From Dyella sp. SG609 (GTDB lineage Bacteria > Pseudomonadota > Gammaproteobacteria > Xanthomonadales > Rhodanobacteraceae): a DNA stretch of 64,000 bases. Position numbers and translations under genes: made by a program. Position 1 is the stretch's first letter. Each line of letters starts with the position of its first letter. Under the pieces are notes generated by a model. The model was not told where the DNA came from. It saw nothing but the letters and a program-made list of their open reading frames with translations, and did not search any database. Of this stretch, positions 1 to 9,101 are shown piece after piece. The DNA is taken from assembly GCF_012275375.1 (NCBI RefSeq), contig NZ_JAAZQJ010000003.1, positions 186,001-250,000 of the forward strand, read 5' to 3'.

Positions 1-2067
1 CATGCTGTCGAAATCCGACTTGCATGCGCTGCTTGCGGCGATCAGCGACAGGCCGGGAACCAGGCGTGCGCTGAACTCGGCCAGGCTCGCGGTCTTGGCG
101 CCGGCCTTCTCGGCTTCCACCAGCGATTGCAGGGCGCCACTGGCAAGTCCCGCGGTGGTGCCGCCGGCGGTGGCATAGGAGTTGATCACTCCGCTGGCAT
201 TGTCGCCGAGGGAGCCATTGATGGCGTTGACCATGATCGAAGCCATCGCCAACCCTTTGCCGCCCGGACCAAGCTCCTTGAACTCCTCGCCAAGCGCCTT
301 CGCGGTAAAGGCATCTTCCTTGCCTTCGGCCATGCGCGTGTAGTTGGTAGTGATCTGCGACCAGCCGTCGTTGGCCTGGAACAGCGGCGCGGCCAGGGCG
401 AGCAACTGCGTGGCCGCACCCTTGGCGTCGCCATGGCCTTCCACCAGCAACTGGCCTTGTGCCGCGGCGATGGCTTTGCCGATGAAGTCGGTCTGGTAAT
501 CAGAGAAGCCGTTGAAGGCTTTCGTTGCCGCGGGATCCTTGTCGATGGCCACCACGAAGGCCAATGAGGTCTTGCCCTGGCCGGACTGATTCAGATCCTG
601 CATGCACTGGTAAAGCTGCTTGGCATTGTCCGGACTGCGCCCGGCGGCGGCGATCAGGTCATCCTGATGCGCATTCATGTACGAGGCGAGGTCGCGCCCG
701 GCATCAGTCTCGGCCTGGTACACCTTCGCGTTGTCGGGGTCGGCGCGATAAGCCTTGATAAACGCCAGCTTCTGCTGGTCGTTCAACGGCCCGGCGTGAT
801 TGAGCAGTTCCGCCAGGTGCTCGTCCTTTTCCAGCTTGGCGCCATGCGCATCGTTGTAGGCCTTGAGCGGACTGTCCTGGGCGTTCGCGAGATAGCTTTG
901 CTGGCCGATCGTGGCGGCGGCGATGATGTCCTGCGCTTGCTCGGCCCTGCCGTCGTTCTGCAGCGCATTGGCCAGGGCCATGGCGAGCGTGGGGCGAACG
1001 CCGCCGTTCATTGCCACCGTGACGGAATTGAGCGTCTGCTGGCTCCAGTCTTCGGCCTGGTGCAGATAGGCGCCGGCGACGTGGTTGGCCAGATCCTGCG
1101 CATCCGGTCCTTCGCCCAGCGCACTGATCACACGCTGCATGCTGCCGAAGGTCTGCTGGCCGGGTCCGTTCATCGAAACCTGCCCCATCTTCTGGATCGC
1201 CGGCAGGCTCTGGCGCACTACCGCCGCGGCAAGCGGCGGCGGCAGGCCCTGGATGCTCGCGAGCAGGGCGTGGGCGGCATCGAGCGAACCCGAGCCGTTC
1301 CTGCCATTGGCATAGGCCTGATCGACCTGGACGGCCGCTTCCTTGGCCCAGGCCTGCACGCGCGGATCCGCCGCGACGGCAGCGACCACTTCCGGCGGCT
1401 GTCCATTGAGCATGATGCCCTTGAGCTTGTCGGCCGCGCTGGTGCCGTCGGAGTACTCCGGGATCAGTCCGTTCACCTGGTTCTGGAACTTGTACGTGCC
1501 CACGGCGCCCTGGATCGTCGCGGCGAGTGACGCATCGCCAGGATGCCGCGCCGCGATCGCGTTGCCGGCGTTGTCGATCAGCTGATCGGTCGGCGTGCGG
1601 AATACGATCGGTGTGCCCTGGTTGCGGAACGCCACCTCGCCGGCCACTTCATCGGCGATGGCCTGATTCATGGTCTTCTTCGCCGCATCGATCCGATCCT
1701 GCCCGCTGCTGTCCAGGTCGGCGCGCAGGCCGGCGTTGCGTGGCGCGCTGCGCATATCGTCGTCGCGCTGCTTGAGCGCGGCCTGGTAAGCGGCAATCGC
1801 CGCATCCGTCTTCTGCGCCGGTGTCTGCGTTGCCGGCGCCGCTTGCGTGGCATTCGTCGCTGCATGCGGCGGAAGCGTCAGCATCTGCCCGGGCGACAGC
1901 GCAGTGTCGACGCTGATGTTGTTGCCGCGCGCCAGCTCTTCCGGCGCAACACCGTACTGCTGCGCAACCTGCGCGACCGTCTCGTTGCCGGTGACCGTAT
2001 GGATCGGTGGCGGGGGCAGCTGGGGCTGTGCGTAGTTGCCGGAATCGTTCGCAGCGATGACTGTCAT
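1..2067 (-). CDS. LysM-domain protein, paralog A (C-terminus beyond window)
   Basis: This open frame runs from an ATG at 2067 off the left edge, with 689 codons visible and no stop. AAGGAG lies just upstream of the start. There is no Sec signal peptide: the N-terminus is polar and proline-rich. One LysM module (about residues 23-67, HTVTGNETVAQVAQQYGV then PEELARGNNI) should bind peptidoglycan or another GlcNAc polymer. Helical Ala/Gln-rich sequence follows, then blocks shared with the gene at 2225-4792: EVAFRNQGTP, DQLIDNAGNAIAARHPGDA, SAADKLKGI and EVVAAVAADPRV. The region after about residue 600 is Gly/Ala-rich and hydrophobic. A LysM module without a Sec signal suggests export by a specialised (type III or VI-like) route, or cytoplasmic storage. 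A HrpK-like secreted helper protein is one possibility. No function is assigned. Confidence 0.8.
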   Translation of the reverse strand, partial: MTVIAANDSGNYAQPQLPPPPIHTVTGNETVAQVAQQYGVAPEELARGNNISVDTALSPGQMLTLPPHAATNATQAAPATQTPAQKTDAAIAAYQAALKQRDDDMRSAPRNAGLRADLDSSGQDRIDAAKKTMNQAIADEVAGEVAFRNQGTPIVFRTPTDQLIDNAGNAIAARHPGDASLAATIQGAVGTYKFQNQVNGLIPEYSDGTSAADKLKGIMLNGQPPEVVAAVAADPRVQAWAKEAAVQVDQAYANGRNGSGSLDAAHALLASIQGLPPPLAAAVVRQSLPAIQKMGQVSMNGPGQQTFGSMQRVISALGEGPDAQDLANHVAGAYLHQAEDWSQQTLNSVTVAMNGGVRPTLAMALANALQNDGRAEQAQDIIAAATIGQQSYLANAQDSPLKAYNDAHGAKLEKDEHLAELLNHAGPLNDQQKLAFIKAYRADPDNAKVYQAETDAGRDLASYMNAHQDDLIAAAGRSPDNAKQLYQCMQDLNQSGQGKTSLAFVVAIDKDPAATKAFNGFSDYQTDFIGKAIAAAQGQLLVEGHGDAKGAATQLLALAAPLFQANDGWSQITTNYTRMAEGKEDAFTAKALGEEFKELGPGGKGLAMASIMVNAINGSLGDNASGVINSYATAGGTTAGLASGALQSLVEAEKAGAKTASLAEFSARLVPGLSLIAASSACKSDFDSM

Positions 2068-2121
2068 GGCGGACTCCTTGCCGTGTTGCCGTGGGGACTG
2101 GCACTGGCATTTAGACCCGCT

Positions 2122-2152
2122 GTCATCGAGCGGCAATACGTAGTTTCCCTAG
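2122..2152 (-). promoter_or_regulatory. 31-bp element shared by both LysM genes, copy 1
   Basis: On the minus strand this reads CTAGGGAAACTACGTATTGC and continues to GATGAC. It matches a block at 4843-4873 at 27 of 31 positions. It ends 54 nt before the paralog A start, and the other copy ends 50 nt before the paralog B start. Similar spacing in front of two paralogs suggests a common promoter or activator site. GGGAAACT resembles an ECF-sigma -35 box, but I cannot assign a factor. Confidence 0.5.
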
Positions 2153-2166
2153 ACTCAGGTTCTTGC

Positions 2167-2193
2167 GCCGCGACGCGCCTTGCGCGTCGCGGC
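2167..2193. terminator. perfect 12-bp stem hairpin between the LysM genes
   Basis: GCCGCGACGCGC, a 3-nt loop, then GCGCGTCGCGGC form a perfect inverted repeat 30 nt past the stop of the gene at 2225-4792. No T-tract follows, so it may be a 3' stability or intrinsic pausing hairpin. A second small inverted repeat (GCGGAA...TTCCGC, 2207-2224) directly abuts the stop codon. Confidence 0.45.
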
Positions 2194-2224
2194 TTGCAGC
2201 AAATGCGCGGAAAAAAGATTCCGC

Positions 2225-4792
2225 TCAGTAAGGACGTCCCTGGCCATCCGTGCCATAGGCGATATGCAGCAGTCGCGGATCCGTCTCGGCGATTTCCTGG
2301 ATATTTTCCGGCGTAATGCCACGGGCACGCATCGCATTGAGCTGGTCGGGACCTGCGCCGATCAGCGCCTCGCGCTCGTCCTTGTTCTCGATGCCGGCGC
2401 CTTCCAGGAACTTGTCCTGCGCTTCCTTGTATTCCTGGTCCTTGTGGTGCTGCTCGATGAAATGCAGCGCCACCACGGCGATGGTCGCCACCGCGATGCC
2501 GATCGGCCCGGCAAAGCCACCGAGCATTTCCTCGCCGCCGAACGCCGCCAGCGCCGCGCCGCCCGCGCCCACGCCGGAGAAGATCGCGGTCGGATAGTCG
2601 TGGTCCGCCACGCCCTTCACCGCGCCGGCGGCGAAATAGGCCACGTTGAGCACGCCGATGAATTTCTCGGTGAGCTCCGGCGCTGCGTGGCCCCATTGTT
2701 CGAGCACGTTGTTCTTGTCCAGTGCCTGGATGGTGCCGGTCAAGGCGTTCTTGGCCGGCGCCAGATCCAGGCCGAAGGCCAGCGAGCCGATCACGTTCTG
2801 CACGCTGGGGTCTTCGATGGTCTTGCCGGTCTGGCTGATAAAGGCCGCGCCGGTGATGCCCAGCGCCATCGTGCGGAACAGCATGCCGGCCTTGGCGTCG
2901 CTGAAGGGCAGTTCCTTCAGTTCCTGCAATTCCTTCTGCACCGAGGCGAACTCGTTGACCGCTTTGCCCTGCTTGGCGTCTTCCAGCGTTTCGGTGCGCA
3001 GCGAGTTGACCACTTCCTCCAGCTTGTCGATGCCCTTGTCCACTTCGCCCTGCGGAATGCCCAGCATCTGCGCGCCAAGGCCGCGGAACGATTCCAGCGC
3101 CTGCTTCACCTTGGCGATGCTGGCGTCGTCGGACGGGTTCATCTCGCCCAGCGAAGGCATCAGGTGGCTGACCACATAGGCCTTGCCGACCGCGGCGGTG
3201 AAGTCCTTGTCCTTGTGGCCCAGCTCGATCAGCAGCTTCGCGGCTTCGCCGCCTTCCTCGCCGTCGAACACGCTGGGGTCCTGCGTGGCGGCGAATTCGA
3301 TCGACTGCCTGGTGGTGTCGTCGTCCAGCAGCTTGGCGGCGCCTTCCTTGGTGAGGCCGTAGCTCTTCAGGTTGTCGGGCACGCTGGTGAGCGAGGTGAT
3401 GTCCAGATCCAGCGCGCGGACGTCGGCGACGAGCTTGTCCTTGTTCGCCTTCAGCTGGTCCTGCCAGTCCTTGCCCTTGCCATCGATGTATTTCTGGATG
3501 GCTTGCTGCTTCTGGTCGTCGGTGAGGCCGGGGCCGAGGTCCTTGATCAGGTTGTTGAGTTCCTCGGTCTGCTTGGCATACGCCTGCATGTCCTGCTTCA
3601 GCGTCACCTGCTGCAGGTTGCCCATACCCAGCTTCACCGAGCTCACCATCTGCATGGCCAGCGTGTTCTTGCCGTCGGCCTGCAGGTTGCTGGCCACGGC
3701 CAGCGCCAGCGCGGGATCGCCGCCGTCGGAGATGGCCTTGGTCACGTCGTTGTTGTTGGCGAGCATGGAGTTGCGTTCCAGATACTTCGCCACGTCGCCG
3801 GCAAAGTCGCTCTGCGCCGCCTGGCCGGCGTCGCTGCCGCCGAGGTTGCGGTACACCACGCTGAGGTCGCGGTAGATTTCCGGGTCGGACATCGCGCTCA
3901 GCACTTCGCTGTTGCTCGACATCCACGACTGCGTGTCCTGGGCGTTCCACCAATGCGTGGTGACTTCGCGGCCCAGCTCCGGCGATGCGCGGGTGAGGTC
4001 GGCCAGATACTTGGCGCAATCGGCGGCGGACTTGCCGCTGGCATCGTGCGCGGCATCGGCCACCCATTGCTTGACGCGCGGATCGGCCAGCACCGCATCC
4101 ACCACTTCCTTGGGCTGGCCTTGCAGGTTGATGCCCTTGAGCTTGTCCGCGGCGCTCCAGTTGCCGTAGTAGCCGGGGATCAGCGCGTCGGCCTTGGCCT
4201 GCACCTGGTAGGTGTGCACCGCGTCCTTGATCAGCGGCGTGGCGCCGGCATCGCCCTGGTGGCGCGCGAGGATGGCGTCGCCCGCATTCGCCACCAGCTG
4301 GTCGTTGGGCGTGCGGAACTGGCCCGGCACGCCCTGGTTGCGCTGGGCGACTTCGCCGGCGATCTCGTCGTGGATGGCCTGGTCCATCGCGGTCTTGGCC
4401 TTGTTCACCGCATCGTCCGCGCCCTGGCGGATCTCCTGCCGCAGCGCGCCGTTCTGCGGCATGTTGCTGGTGGCCTCGGTGCGGTCCTTCACCGCCTGCT
4501 GGTAGGCGGCGATGGCGGCGTCGGTCTTGGCGGCCGGCGTGGCGGGGGCGGTGGGCGCGGCATCGGTCTGCGCGGGCTGCACCGCATTGGGCGGCAACTG
4601 CAGCTGCTGGCCGGGCGTGAGCTGGGTGTCGACCGTGATGTGGTTGGTGCGCGCAAGTTCTTCCGGCGTCACCTGGTAAGTTTTTGCGACGGTCGCAACC
4701 GTCTCCTGCGGCTTGACGATGTGCGGCGGGGGCGGAGGCGGCGTGGCCGGGGGCGTGTAGCGGACGGAAGATCCTGCGTCGACGGGGAACAT
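2225..4792 (-). CDS. LysM-domain protein, paralog B, hydrophobic C-terminus
   Basis: An 855-residue protein. The ATG at 4792 has TGGAG about 10 nt upstream. No signal peptide is present; the N-terminus is proline-rich (TPPPPPPHIVKP). A LysM module sits at about 24-68 (ETVATVAKTYQVTPEELAR). The next ~190 residues are clearly paralogous to the gene at 1-2067 (DEIAGEVAQRNQGVPGQF, SAADKLKGINLQGQP, DAVLADPRV), whereas the C-terminal halves diverge. Residues about 711-778 hold Gly/Ala-rich hydrophobic stretches (GPIGIAVATIAVVALHF) able to span or insert into a membrane, followed by a charged 77-residue tail. The pattern (soluble LysM front, membrane-active back, no Sec signal) recalls type III helper or translocator proteins such as HrpK, but this is inference. 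It forms a tandem pair with paralog A, downstream of sdaA. Confidence 0.85.
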   Translation of the reverse strand: MFPVDAGSSVRYTPPATPPPPPPHIVKPQETVATVAKTYQVTPEELARTNHITVDTQLTPGQQLQLPPNAVQPAQTDAAPTAPATPAAKTDAAIAAYQQAVKDRTEATSNMPQNGALRQEIRQGADDAVNKAKTAMDQAIHDEIAGEVAQRNQGVPGQFRTPNDQLVANAGDAILARHQGDAGATPLIKDAVHTYQVQAKADALIPGYYGNWSAADKLKGINLQGQPKEVVDAVLADPRVKQWVADAAHDASGKSAADCAKYLADLTRASPELGREVTTHWWNAQDTQSWMSSNSEVLSAMSDPEIYRDLSVVYRNLGGSDAGQAAQSDFAGDVAKYLERNSMLANNNDVTKAISDGGDPALALAVASNLQADGKNTLAMQMVSSVKLGMGNLQQVTLKQDMQAYAKQTEELNNLIKDLGPGLTDDQKQQAIQKYIDGKGKDWQDQLKANKDKLVADVRALDLDITSLTSVPDNLKSYGLTKEGAAKLLDDDTTRQSIEFAATQDPSVFDGEEGGEAAKLLIELGHKDKDFTAAVGKAYVVSHLMPSLGEMNPSDDASIAKVKQALESFRGLGAQMLGIPQGEVDKGIDKLEEVVNSLRTETLEDAKQGKAVNEFASVQKELQELKELPFSDAKAGMLFRTMALGITGAAFISQTGKTIEDPSVQNVIGSLAFGLDLAPAKNALTGTIQALDKNNVLEQWGHAAPELTEKFIGVLNVAYFAAGAVKGVADHDYPTAIFSGVGAGGAALAAFGGEEMLGGFAGPIGIAVATIAVVALHFIEQHHKDQEYKEAQDKFLEGAGIENKDEREALIGAGPDQLNAMRARGITPENIQEIAETDPRLLHIAYGTDGQGRPY

Positions 4793-4813
4793 GGCGCGCG
4801 CTCCAGAGGAAAT

Positions 4814-4840
4814 GAAAAGACCGGCGCATTCAGCGCCGGC
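4814..4840 (-). terminator. intrinsic terminator or leader hairpin between sdaA and LysM gene B
   Basis: On the minus strand CCGGCGC-TGAAT-GCGCCGG is followed by TCTTTTC. It lies about 60 nt past the sdaA stop and 22 nt before the LysM start, so it most simply ends sdaA transcription. Because it also lies between the shared 31-bp element and the LysM start codon, it could instead be a 5'-leader hairpin of the LysM mRNA. Confidence 0.6.
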
Positions 4841-4842
4841 CC

Positions 4843-4873
4843 GTCATGGAGCCGCAATAAGGAGTTTCCCTAG
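4843..4873 (-). promoter_or_regulatory. 31-bp element shared by both LysM genes, copy 2
   Basis: On the minus strand this reads CTAGGGAAACTCCTTATTGC and continues to CATGAC. It differs from the copy at 2122-2152 at four positions and ends 50 nt before the ATG at 4792. It is a putative common promoter or operator. Confidence 0.5.
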
Positions 4874-4901
4874 GTGACAGCCGCGCTACCGCTGTGCCGC
4901 A

Positions 4902-6284
4902 TCAGCACTCGATCACGTTCACCGCGAGGCCGCCGCGCGAGGTTTCCTTGTACTTGTCCTTCATGTCGCGGCCGGTGTCGCGCATGGTGGCGATCACCTT
5001 GTCCAGCGACACGCGATGCTTGCCGTCGCTCTTCAGCGCCATGCGGCTGGCGTTGATCGCCTTCACCGAACCCATCGCATTGCGCTCGATGCAGGGAATC
5101 TGCACCAGTCCGCCGATCGGGTCGCAGGTCAGGCCCAGGTTGTGTTCCATGCCGATCTCGGCGGCGTTCTCCACCTGCAGCACATTGCCGCCCAGCGCCG
5201 CGGTGAGGCCGCCGGCGGCCATCGAGCAGGCCACGCCCACTTCGCCCTGGCAGCCGACTTCGGCGCCGGAGATCGAAGCGTTCTCCTTGTACAGAATGCC
5301 GACCGCGGCGGCGGTGAGCAGGAATTCGATCACGCCGTCGTCGTTCGATTTGGGGCAGAAGCGGTGGTAGTAGTGCAGCACCGCCGGCACGATGCCGGCC
5401 GCGCCGTTGGTCGGCGCGGTGACCACGCGGCCGCCCGCGGCGTTCTCTTCGTTCACCGCCAGCGCGTACAGGTTGACCCAGTCGAGAATGGTGAGCGGGT
5501 CCTTCAGTGCGGCTTCCGGCTGGTTGCGCAGTTCCTGCGCCATGGCCGGCGCGCGGCGCGTCACCTTCAGGCCGCCGGGCAGGGTGCCGGGCGAGCGCAG
5601 GCCGCGGGCGACGCAGTCCTGCATGGCCTTCCAGATGGTGAGCAGGCCGGCGCGGGTTGCTTCCTCGCTGCGCCACACCTTTTCGTTCTCCATCATGAGC
5701 TGGGCGATGCTCATGCCGTGCTGCTCGCACAGCGCCAGCAGCTGGTCGCCGGTGGAGAACGGATAGGGTAGGGCGGTGGTGTCGGCGACGATGCGGTCTT
5801 CGGCCGCCTCGTCCTGGTTGACGACGAAGCCGCCGCCCACCGAGTAGTAGTCGCGCGTGCCCAGCTCGTGGCCTTCGGCGTCGTAGGCGGTGAAGCGCAT
5901 GCCGTTGGTGTGGAACGGCAGCTTCTGGCGCTTGTTGAAGACCAGGTCGCGCTTCTCGTCGAATTCGATCTCGTGCCGGCCCAGCACGCGCAGGCGCTTG
6001 CTGTGGCGGATGCGTTCCAGCGTTTCGGGAATGCGGTCCGGGTCGACGGTGTCCGGATGCGCGCCTTCGAAGCCCAGCAGCACCGCCTTGTCGGTGCCGT
6101 GGCCGCGGCCGGTCATGGCCAGCGAGCCGAACAGCTCCGCGCGCAGGCGCGCCACCCGGCCCAGCACGCCTTTTTCGTCCAGCCAGCGCTCGGCGAAGCG
6201 CGCGGCGGCGCGCATGGGGCCGACCGTATGCGAGGAGGACGGCCCGATGCCGATCTTGAAGAGGTCGAATACGCTGACGGCCAT
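4902..6284 (-). CDS. sdaA: L-serine ammonia-lyase (iron-sulfur L-serine dehydratase)
   Basis: A 460-residue single-chain enzyme that deaminates L-serine to pyruvate and ammonia using a [4Fe-4S] cluster. The N-terminal beta domain opens with the family motif [16 protein letters not shown]. The C-terminal alpha domain contains Cys345 (VGCQGEVG), Cys387 (GLTCDPIGG) and Cys398 (QIPCIERNA), matching the cluster-binding trio of bacterial type 1 and 2 enzymes. It ends in a C-terminal cysteine (VIEC), which in Legionella L-serine dehydratase occupies the active site in the resting state. It is transcribed alone toward the LysM genes, divergently from the glutaredoxin-like gene 88 nt away. Confidence 0.96.
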   Translation of the reverse strand: MAVSVFDLFKIGIGPSSSHTVGPMRAAARFAERWLDEKGVLGRVARLRAELFGSLAMTGRGHGTDKAVLLGFEGAHPDTVDPDRIPETLERIRHSKRLRVLGRHEIEFDEKRDLVFNKRQKLPFHTNGMRFTAYDAEGHELGTRDYYSVGGGFVVNQDEAAEDRIVADTTALPYPFSTGDQLLALCEQHGMSIAQLMMENEKVWRSEEATRAGLLTIWKAMQDCVARGLRSPGTLPGGLKVTRRAPAMAQELRNQPEAALKDPLTILDWVNLYALAVNEENAAGGRVVTAPTNGAAGIVPAVLHYYHRFCPKSNDDGVIEFLLTAAAVGILYKENASISGAEVGCQGEVGVACSMAAGGLTAALGGNVLQVENAAEIGMEHNLGLTCDPIGGLVQIPCIERNAMGSVKAINASRMALKSDGKHRVSLDKVIATMRDTGRDMKDKYKETSRGGLAVNVIEC

Positions 6285-6372
6285 GGCTTTGTGCTGGGGC
6301 TGGACGGGGAACCGGCTATTCTACGCATCCCCCCGCTGCCCCGCAGTCCGTACGCAAGCGTCTGTTGCCGCC

Positions 6373-6618
6373 ATGGCCGACCTGATCCTCTACCAGCGCG
6401 ACTACTGCCATCTGTGCGACCAGGCCCTGGCCGTGATGGCCGAGGCGCGCGCGCCGGATTTCGACAGCGTGTGGGTCGACGACGCGCAGGCGCTGGAAGA
6501 CCGCTACGGCACCCGCGTGCCGGTGCTGCGCGACGTGCGCGACGGGCGGGAGCTGGACTGGCCGTTCGATGCGGCGGCGGTGCGCGCCTTCCTGGCGGTG
6601 AAACTCAGCGCGACTTGA
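6373..6618 (+). CDS. glutaredoxin-family thioredoxin-fold protein
   Basis: An 81-residue protein starting MADLILYQRDYCHLCDQA. The CxxC pair at Cys12/Cys15 (CHLC) after a first beta strand, and the cis-proline region TRVPVLRD, mark a minimal glutaredoxin-like (DUF836) fold. It is probably a small cytosolic thiol oxidoreductase with no known partner. Its 3' end overlaps the convergent GTPase gene by 14 nt. A longer upstream in-frame extension exists but lacks homologous character. Confidence 0.85.
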   Translation: MADLILYQRDYCHLCDQALAVMAEARAPDFDSVWVDDAQALEDRYGTRVPVLRDVRDGRELDWPFDAAAVRAFLAVKLSAT

Positions 6619-7972
6619 GCCGGCGCAGGATCTCTTCGCGCGCCTCGCGCAGGATCGAATCGCGATCCAGCCCGGCCACGATGTCGGCCACCGCCCGCTT
6701 TGCCCCCAGCTCGCCCCAGGACTTGCCCGCCACCAGGTAGCGCTCCGCGGCGCGCCCGATCAGCACCGTGGCATACCAGGCCAGCGCGCCCTGCGCGGCC
6801 GCGGTCACCAGCACCGACAGCCCCGCGCTCACGCCCTTCAGCGCCGAAGCCACCAGCTGCATGCCCCATACCGCGCCCATCAGCGCGGCGAGCTGGGCGG
6901 AGATCACCGCCACCAGCTTGCCGGATTCGGCCCGCGTCAGCGGCAGGCCATACACGCGCGACAGCTGCAGCACCATCGCCGCATCCATGCCGGCCGCGGC
7001 GAGCAGGTCGGCGACGGGGATGGGATTGAGCGCCACCGCCACGCCCTTGGCCAGGCAATAGTTGCGGATCAATTTATCGGCCAGCCGGCGCCGGCTTTCG
7101 GCGATGCGTTCGCTTACCTGGTCGGTAAGCCGGCTCGCATACAGGCCGGCGTTGAGCGCGGACAGCGTCTTGCCTTCGCGCCGGGCGATGGCGAGCAGGC
7201 GTTCGCGCAGGGCGGCCACGTCGGGCGGCGCCGGCAGTTCGCGCAGATGTTCGCGGCCGTGCTCGTCGGTTTCCATGCGCCGCTGCGGCGTGGGGCGCGC
7301 GGCGGCGGAGACCACGTCGTCGTCGCGCACCAGGCCATGCGCGCGTTCGCGCAGTTGCGCGAGCAGGGCATCGCGTTCGGCGGGTGCGTAGCGGTCGGCC
7401 TTGTTGAGCGCCAGCAGCAGGGGGCGCTGGGTGGCGGCCAGGGTCTTCAGCGCGTCGAGTTCGTCGCGGGTGAGGTCGCCGTCGGCGACGAAGATCACCA
7501 GGTCGCTGACTTCGGCCACTTCGAAAGCCAGGCGCTCGCGCGCCTCGCCATCGAGTTCGTTGATGCCGGGCGTATCGATCAGCACCAGGCCCGCTTCGCG
7601 CGCTTCGTCGAGCGCGGCCTGCTCGGCCTGGGTGGTCGTGCCGTGCAGCACGCCGACGGCGAACGCCTCGCGGCCCAGCAGCGCATTGCCCAGCGCCGAC
7701 TTGCCGGCGGAGACGCGGCCGAACACGGCTACATGCAGTTCGCCGCGCTGCAGCCGTTCGAGCATGTTTTCGATGCGGCCGAAATCGCTGGCCAGTTCCG
7801 CGCGGATGGCCGGCGGAATGCCCGGGTCGTCCAGCAGGCGGCGCAGGCTGTCGGCCATGCGCGCCTGCGCGCGCTCCGCCACGGGCGCCGCGGCGGGTGC
7901 CGTGGCGGCGTCCTGCGCGTCCGGCTTTACCAGCCAGCCGCGCAGGCGCTGCCACAGCGTGTCGCCGCTCAT
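6605..7972 (-). CDS. dynamin/Era-like GTPase with C-terminal DUF697-type membrane region
   Basis: A 455-residue protein. The G domain has a P-loop GRVSAGKS (85-92), a G2-like GTTTQ (about 111-115), G3 DTPG (133-136) and G4 NKAD (190-193). After a linker, the C-terminal part (about 290-430) is helical and hydrophobic (AVALNPIPVADLLAAAGMDA, LAALMGAVWGMQLVASAL), like the DUF697 region of YcjF-type proteins, and should attach it to the inner membrane. The start codon overlaps the upstream yceI stop by 1 nt, so it is the last gene of a coupled cluster. A distant paralog lies at 9994-11466. Confidence 0.9.
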   Translation of the reverse strand: MSGDTLWQRLRGWLVKPDAQDAATAPAAAPVAERAQARMADSLRRLLDDPGIPPAIRAELASDFGRIENMLERLQRGELHVAVFGRVSAGKSALGNALLGREAFAVGVLHGTTTQAEQAALDEAREAGLVLIDTPGINELDGEARERLAFEVAEVSDLVIFVADGDLTRDELDALKTLAATQRPLLLALNKADRYAPAERDALLAQLRERAHGLVRDDDVVSAAARPTPQRRMETDEHGREHLRELPAPPDVAALRERLLAIARREGKTLSALNAGLYASRLTDQVSERIAESRRRLADKLIRNYCLAKGVAVALNPIPVADLLAAAGMDAAMVLQLSRVYGLPLTRAESGKLVAVISAQLAALMGAVWGMQLVASALKGVSAGLSVLVTAAAQGALAWYATVLIGRAAERYLVAGKSWGELGAKRAVADIVAGLDRDSILREAREEILRRLKSR

Positions 7973-8526
7973 TACTTGGCGGTGAGCACGAGGTGCGCGT
8001 TGACCTTGACGTCGGCGCCGATCACCGAGGTGTCGGCGTATTCGCCGCTGCCCACGCCGAAGTCCAGGCGCTTGACCGTGCCGCTCACGTCCAGCGTGGC
8101 GCCGGCGCCGGCCGGCTTGAACGTGATGTTGAGGCTGACCGGCCTGGTTACGCCGCGCAGGGTGAGGTTGCCGTCGGCGATCACCTGCGCGCCGTTCTGG
8201 CGGAAGCCGGTGGTGACGAAGTGCGCCTTGGGAAACTTGGCGACGTTGAAGAAGTCGGCGCCGGGCAGGGCGCCGTCGCGGTCCTTGTCGCCGGTCTTGA
8301 CGCTGGCGAGGTCCACTTCCACGTCGAACTTCGAGGTGGCGAGCTTGGCGGCGTCATAGCTGATCGCCGCGGTGAACTTGCCGAAGCTGCCGTCGAACGA
8401 GGCGCCCTGGAAGCTGCTGGTGAAACCCAGCTTGCTGCCGGCGGGCTGCACGGCGTAGTCGGCGGCGCCGGCCAGGCCGGGCAGGGCCAGGGCAAGCAGC
8501 AGCGAGGCAAAGGCATGGCGTTTCAT
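7972..8526 (-). CDS. YceI-family periplasmic protein A
   Basis: A 184-residue lipocalin-like protein. Residues 1-21 are a Sec signal peptide (FASLLLALALPGLAGA). The body contains the YceI hallmarks: SKLGFTSSFQGASFDGSFGK, the LTLRGVTRPV turn, and KRLDFGVGSGEYADTSVIG near the C-terminus. YceI barrels bind polyisoprenoids such as ubiquinone precursors. The start shares 1 nt with the stop of the cytochrome b561 gene, and its stop shares 1 nt with the next GTPase start, implying translational coupling. The yceJ(b561)-yceI pairing is the same as in E. coli. Confidence 0.95.
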   Translation of the reverse strand: MKRHAFASLLLALALPGLAGAADYAVQPAGSKLGFTSSFQGASFDGSFGKFTAAISYDAAKLATSKFDVEVDLASVKTGDKDRDGALPGADFFNVAKFPKAHFVTTGFRQNGAQVIADGNLTLRGVTRPVSLNITFKPAGAGATLDVSGTVKRLDFGVGSGEYADTSVIGADVKVNAHLVLTAK

Positions 8527-9101
8527 CAGCGGTCTCCTTGAGATGTATCGCCGCGCAGGCGGCGGAAGGGAAGCATGCGCAGCAGGGTGTTGTCGCGGTT
8601 CACCAGATGATGCTTCAGCGCACCGGCGACATGCGCCGCCAGCACCAGCACCAGGAACCAGAACAGGTACTCGTGCACGTCGCCGGCAAAGCCGCTCATG
8701 TCCTGGTTGGCCTGCGCCAGCGCGGGCAGGTTGAACATCTTGAAATACTGCAGCGGCTTGCCGGCGATGGAGTTGAACCACCAGCCGCTGAGCGGCAGCG
8801 CCACGATCAGCACATAGAGCAGCGCATGCACCGTATGCGCCGCCAGCTGCTGCCAGCGCGGGGCGGGGTCTTCGCGCGGCCGCCGTTCGCTGATGCGCCA
8901 CAGCACGCGCAGCACGAACAGCGCCAGCACCGTCAGCCCGATCGACTTGTGCAGGGCCAGCCAGTTGATCTTCTGCATCGGCCCGTGCGCCAGGTCCATG
9001 CACAGGCCGAAGATGCCGTTGCCGATGATCAGCAGGGCCACGGTCCAGTGGAAGAACTTGGCGACCGAGCCCCACTGGCGGTCGTTGCTGCGCAGGCTCA
9101 T
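8526..9101 (-). CDS. cytochrome b561 family di-heme membrane protein
   Basis: A 191-residue four-helix inner-membrane cytochrome. Candidate heme ligands are His18 (KFFHWT) and His51 (LALHKSIGL), plus two histidines in the fourth helix (GDVHEYLFWF and LAAHVAG). It probably moves electrons between quinol and a periplasmic acceptor. It overlaps the upstream yceI-like gene by 4 nt (ATGA) and the downstream yceI by 1 nt. It therefore sits at the centre of a symmetric cluster, flanked by a YceI protein and then a GTPase on each side. Confidence 0.95.
   Translation of the reverse strand: MSLRSNDRQWGSVAKFFHWTVALLIIGNGIFGLCMDLAHGPMQKINWLALHKSIGLTVLALFVLRVLWRISERRPREDPAPRWQQLAAHTVHALLYVLIVALPLSGWWFNSIAGKPLQYFKMFNLPALAQANQDMSGFAGDVHEYLFWFLVLVLAAHVAGALKHHLVNRDNTLLRMLPFRRLRGDTSQGDR

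Noticed and set aside
2122-2152. Sigma54 promoter in the shared LysM element (GG...TTGC)
   Set aside because: Spacing between GG and GC is 12-13 nt, not the required 10.
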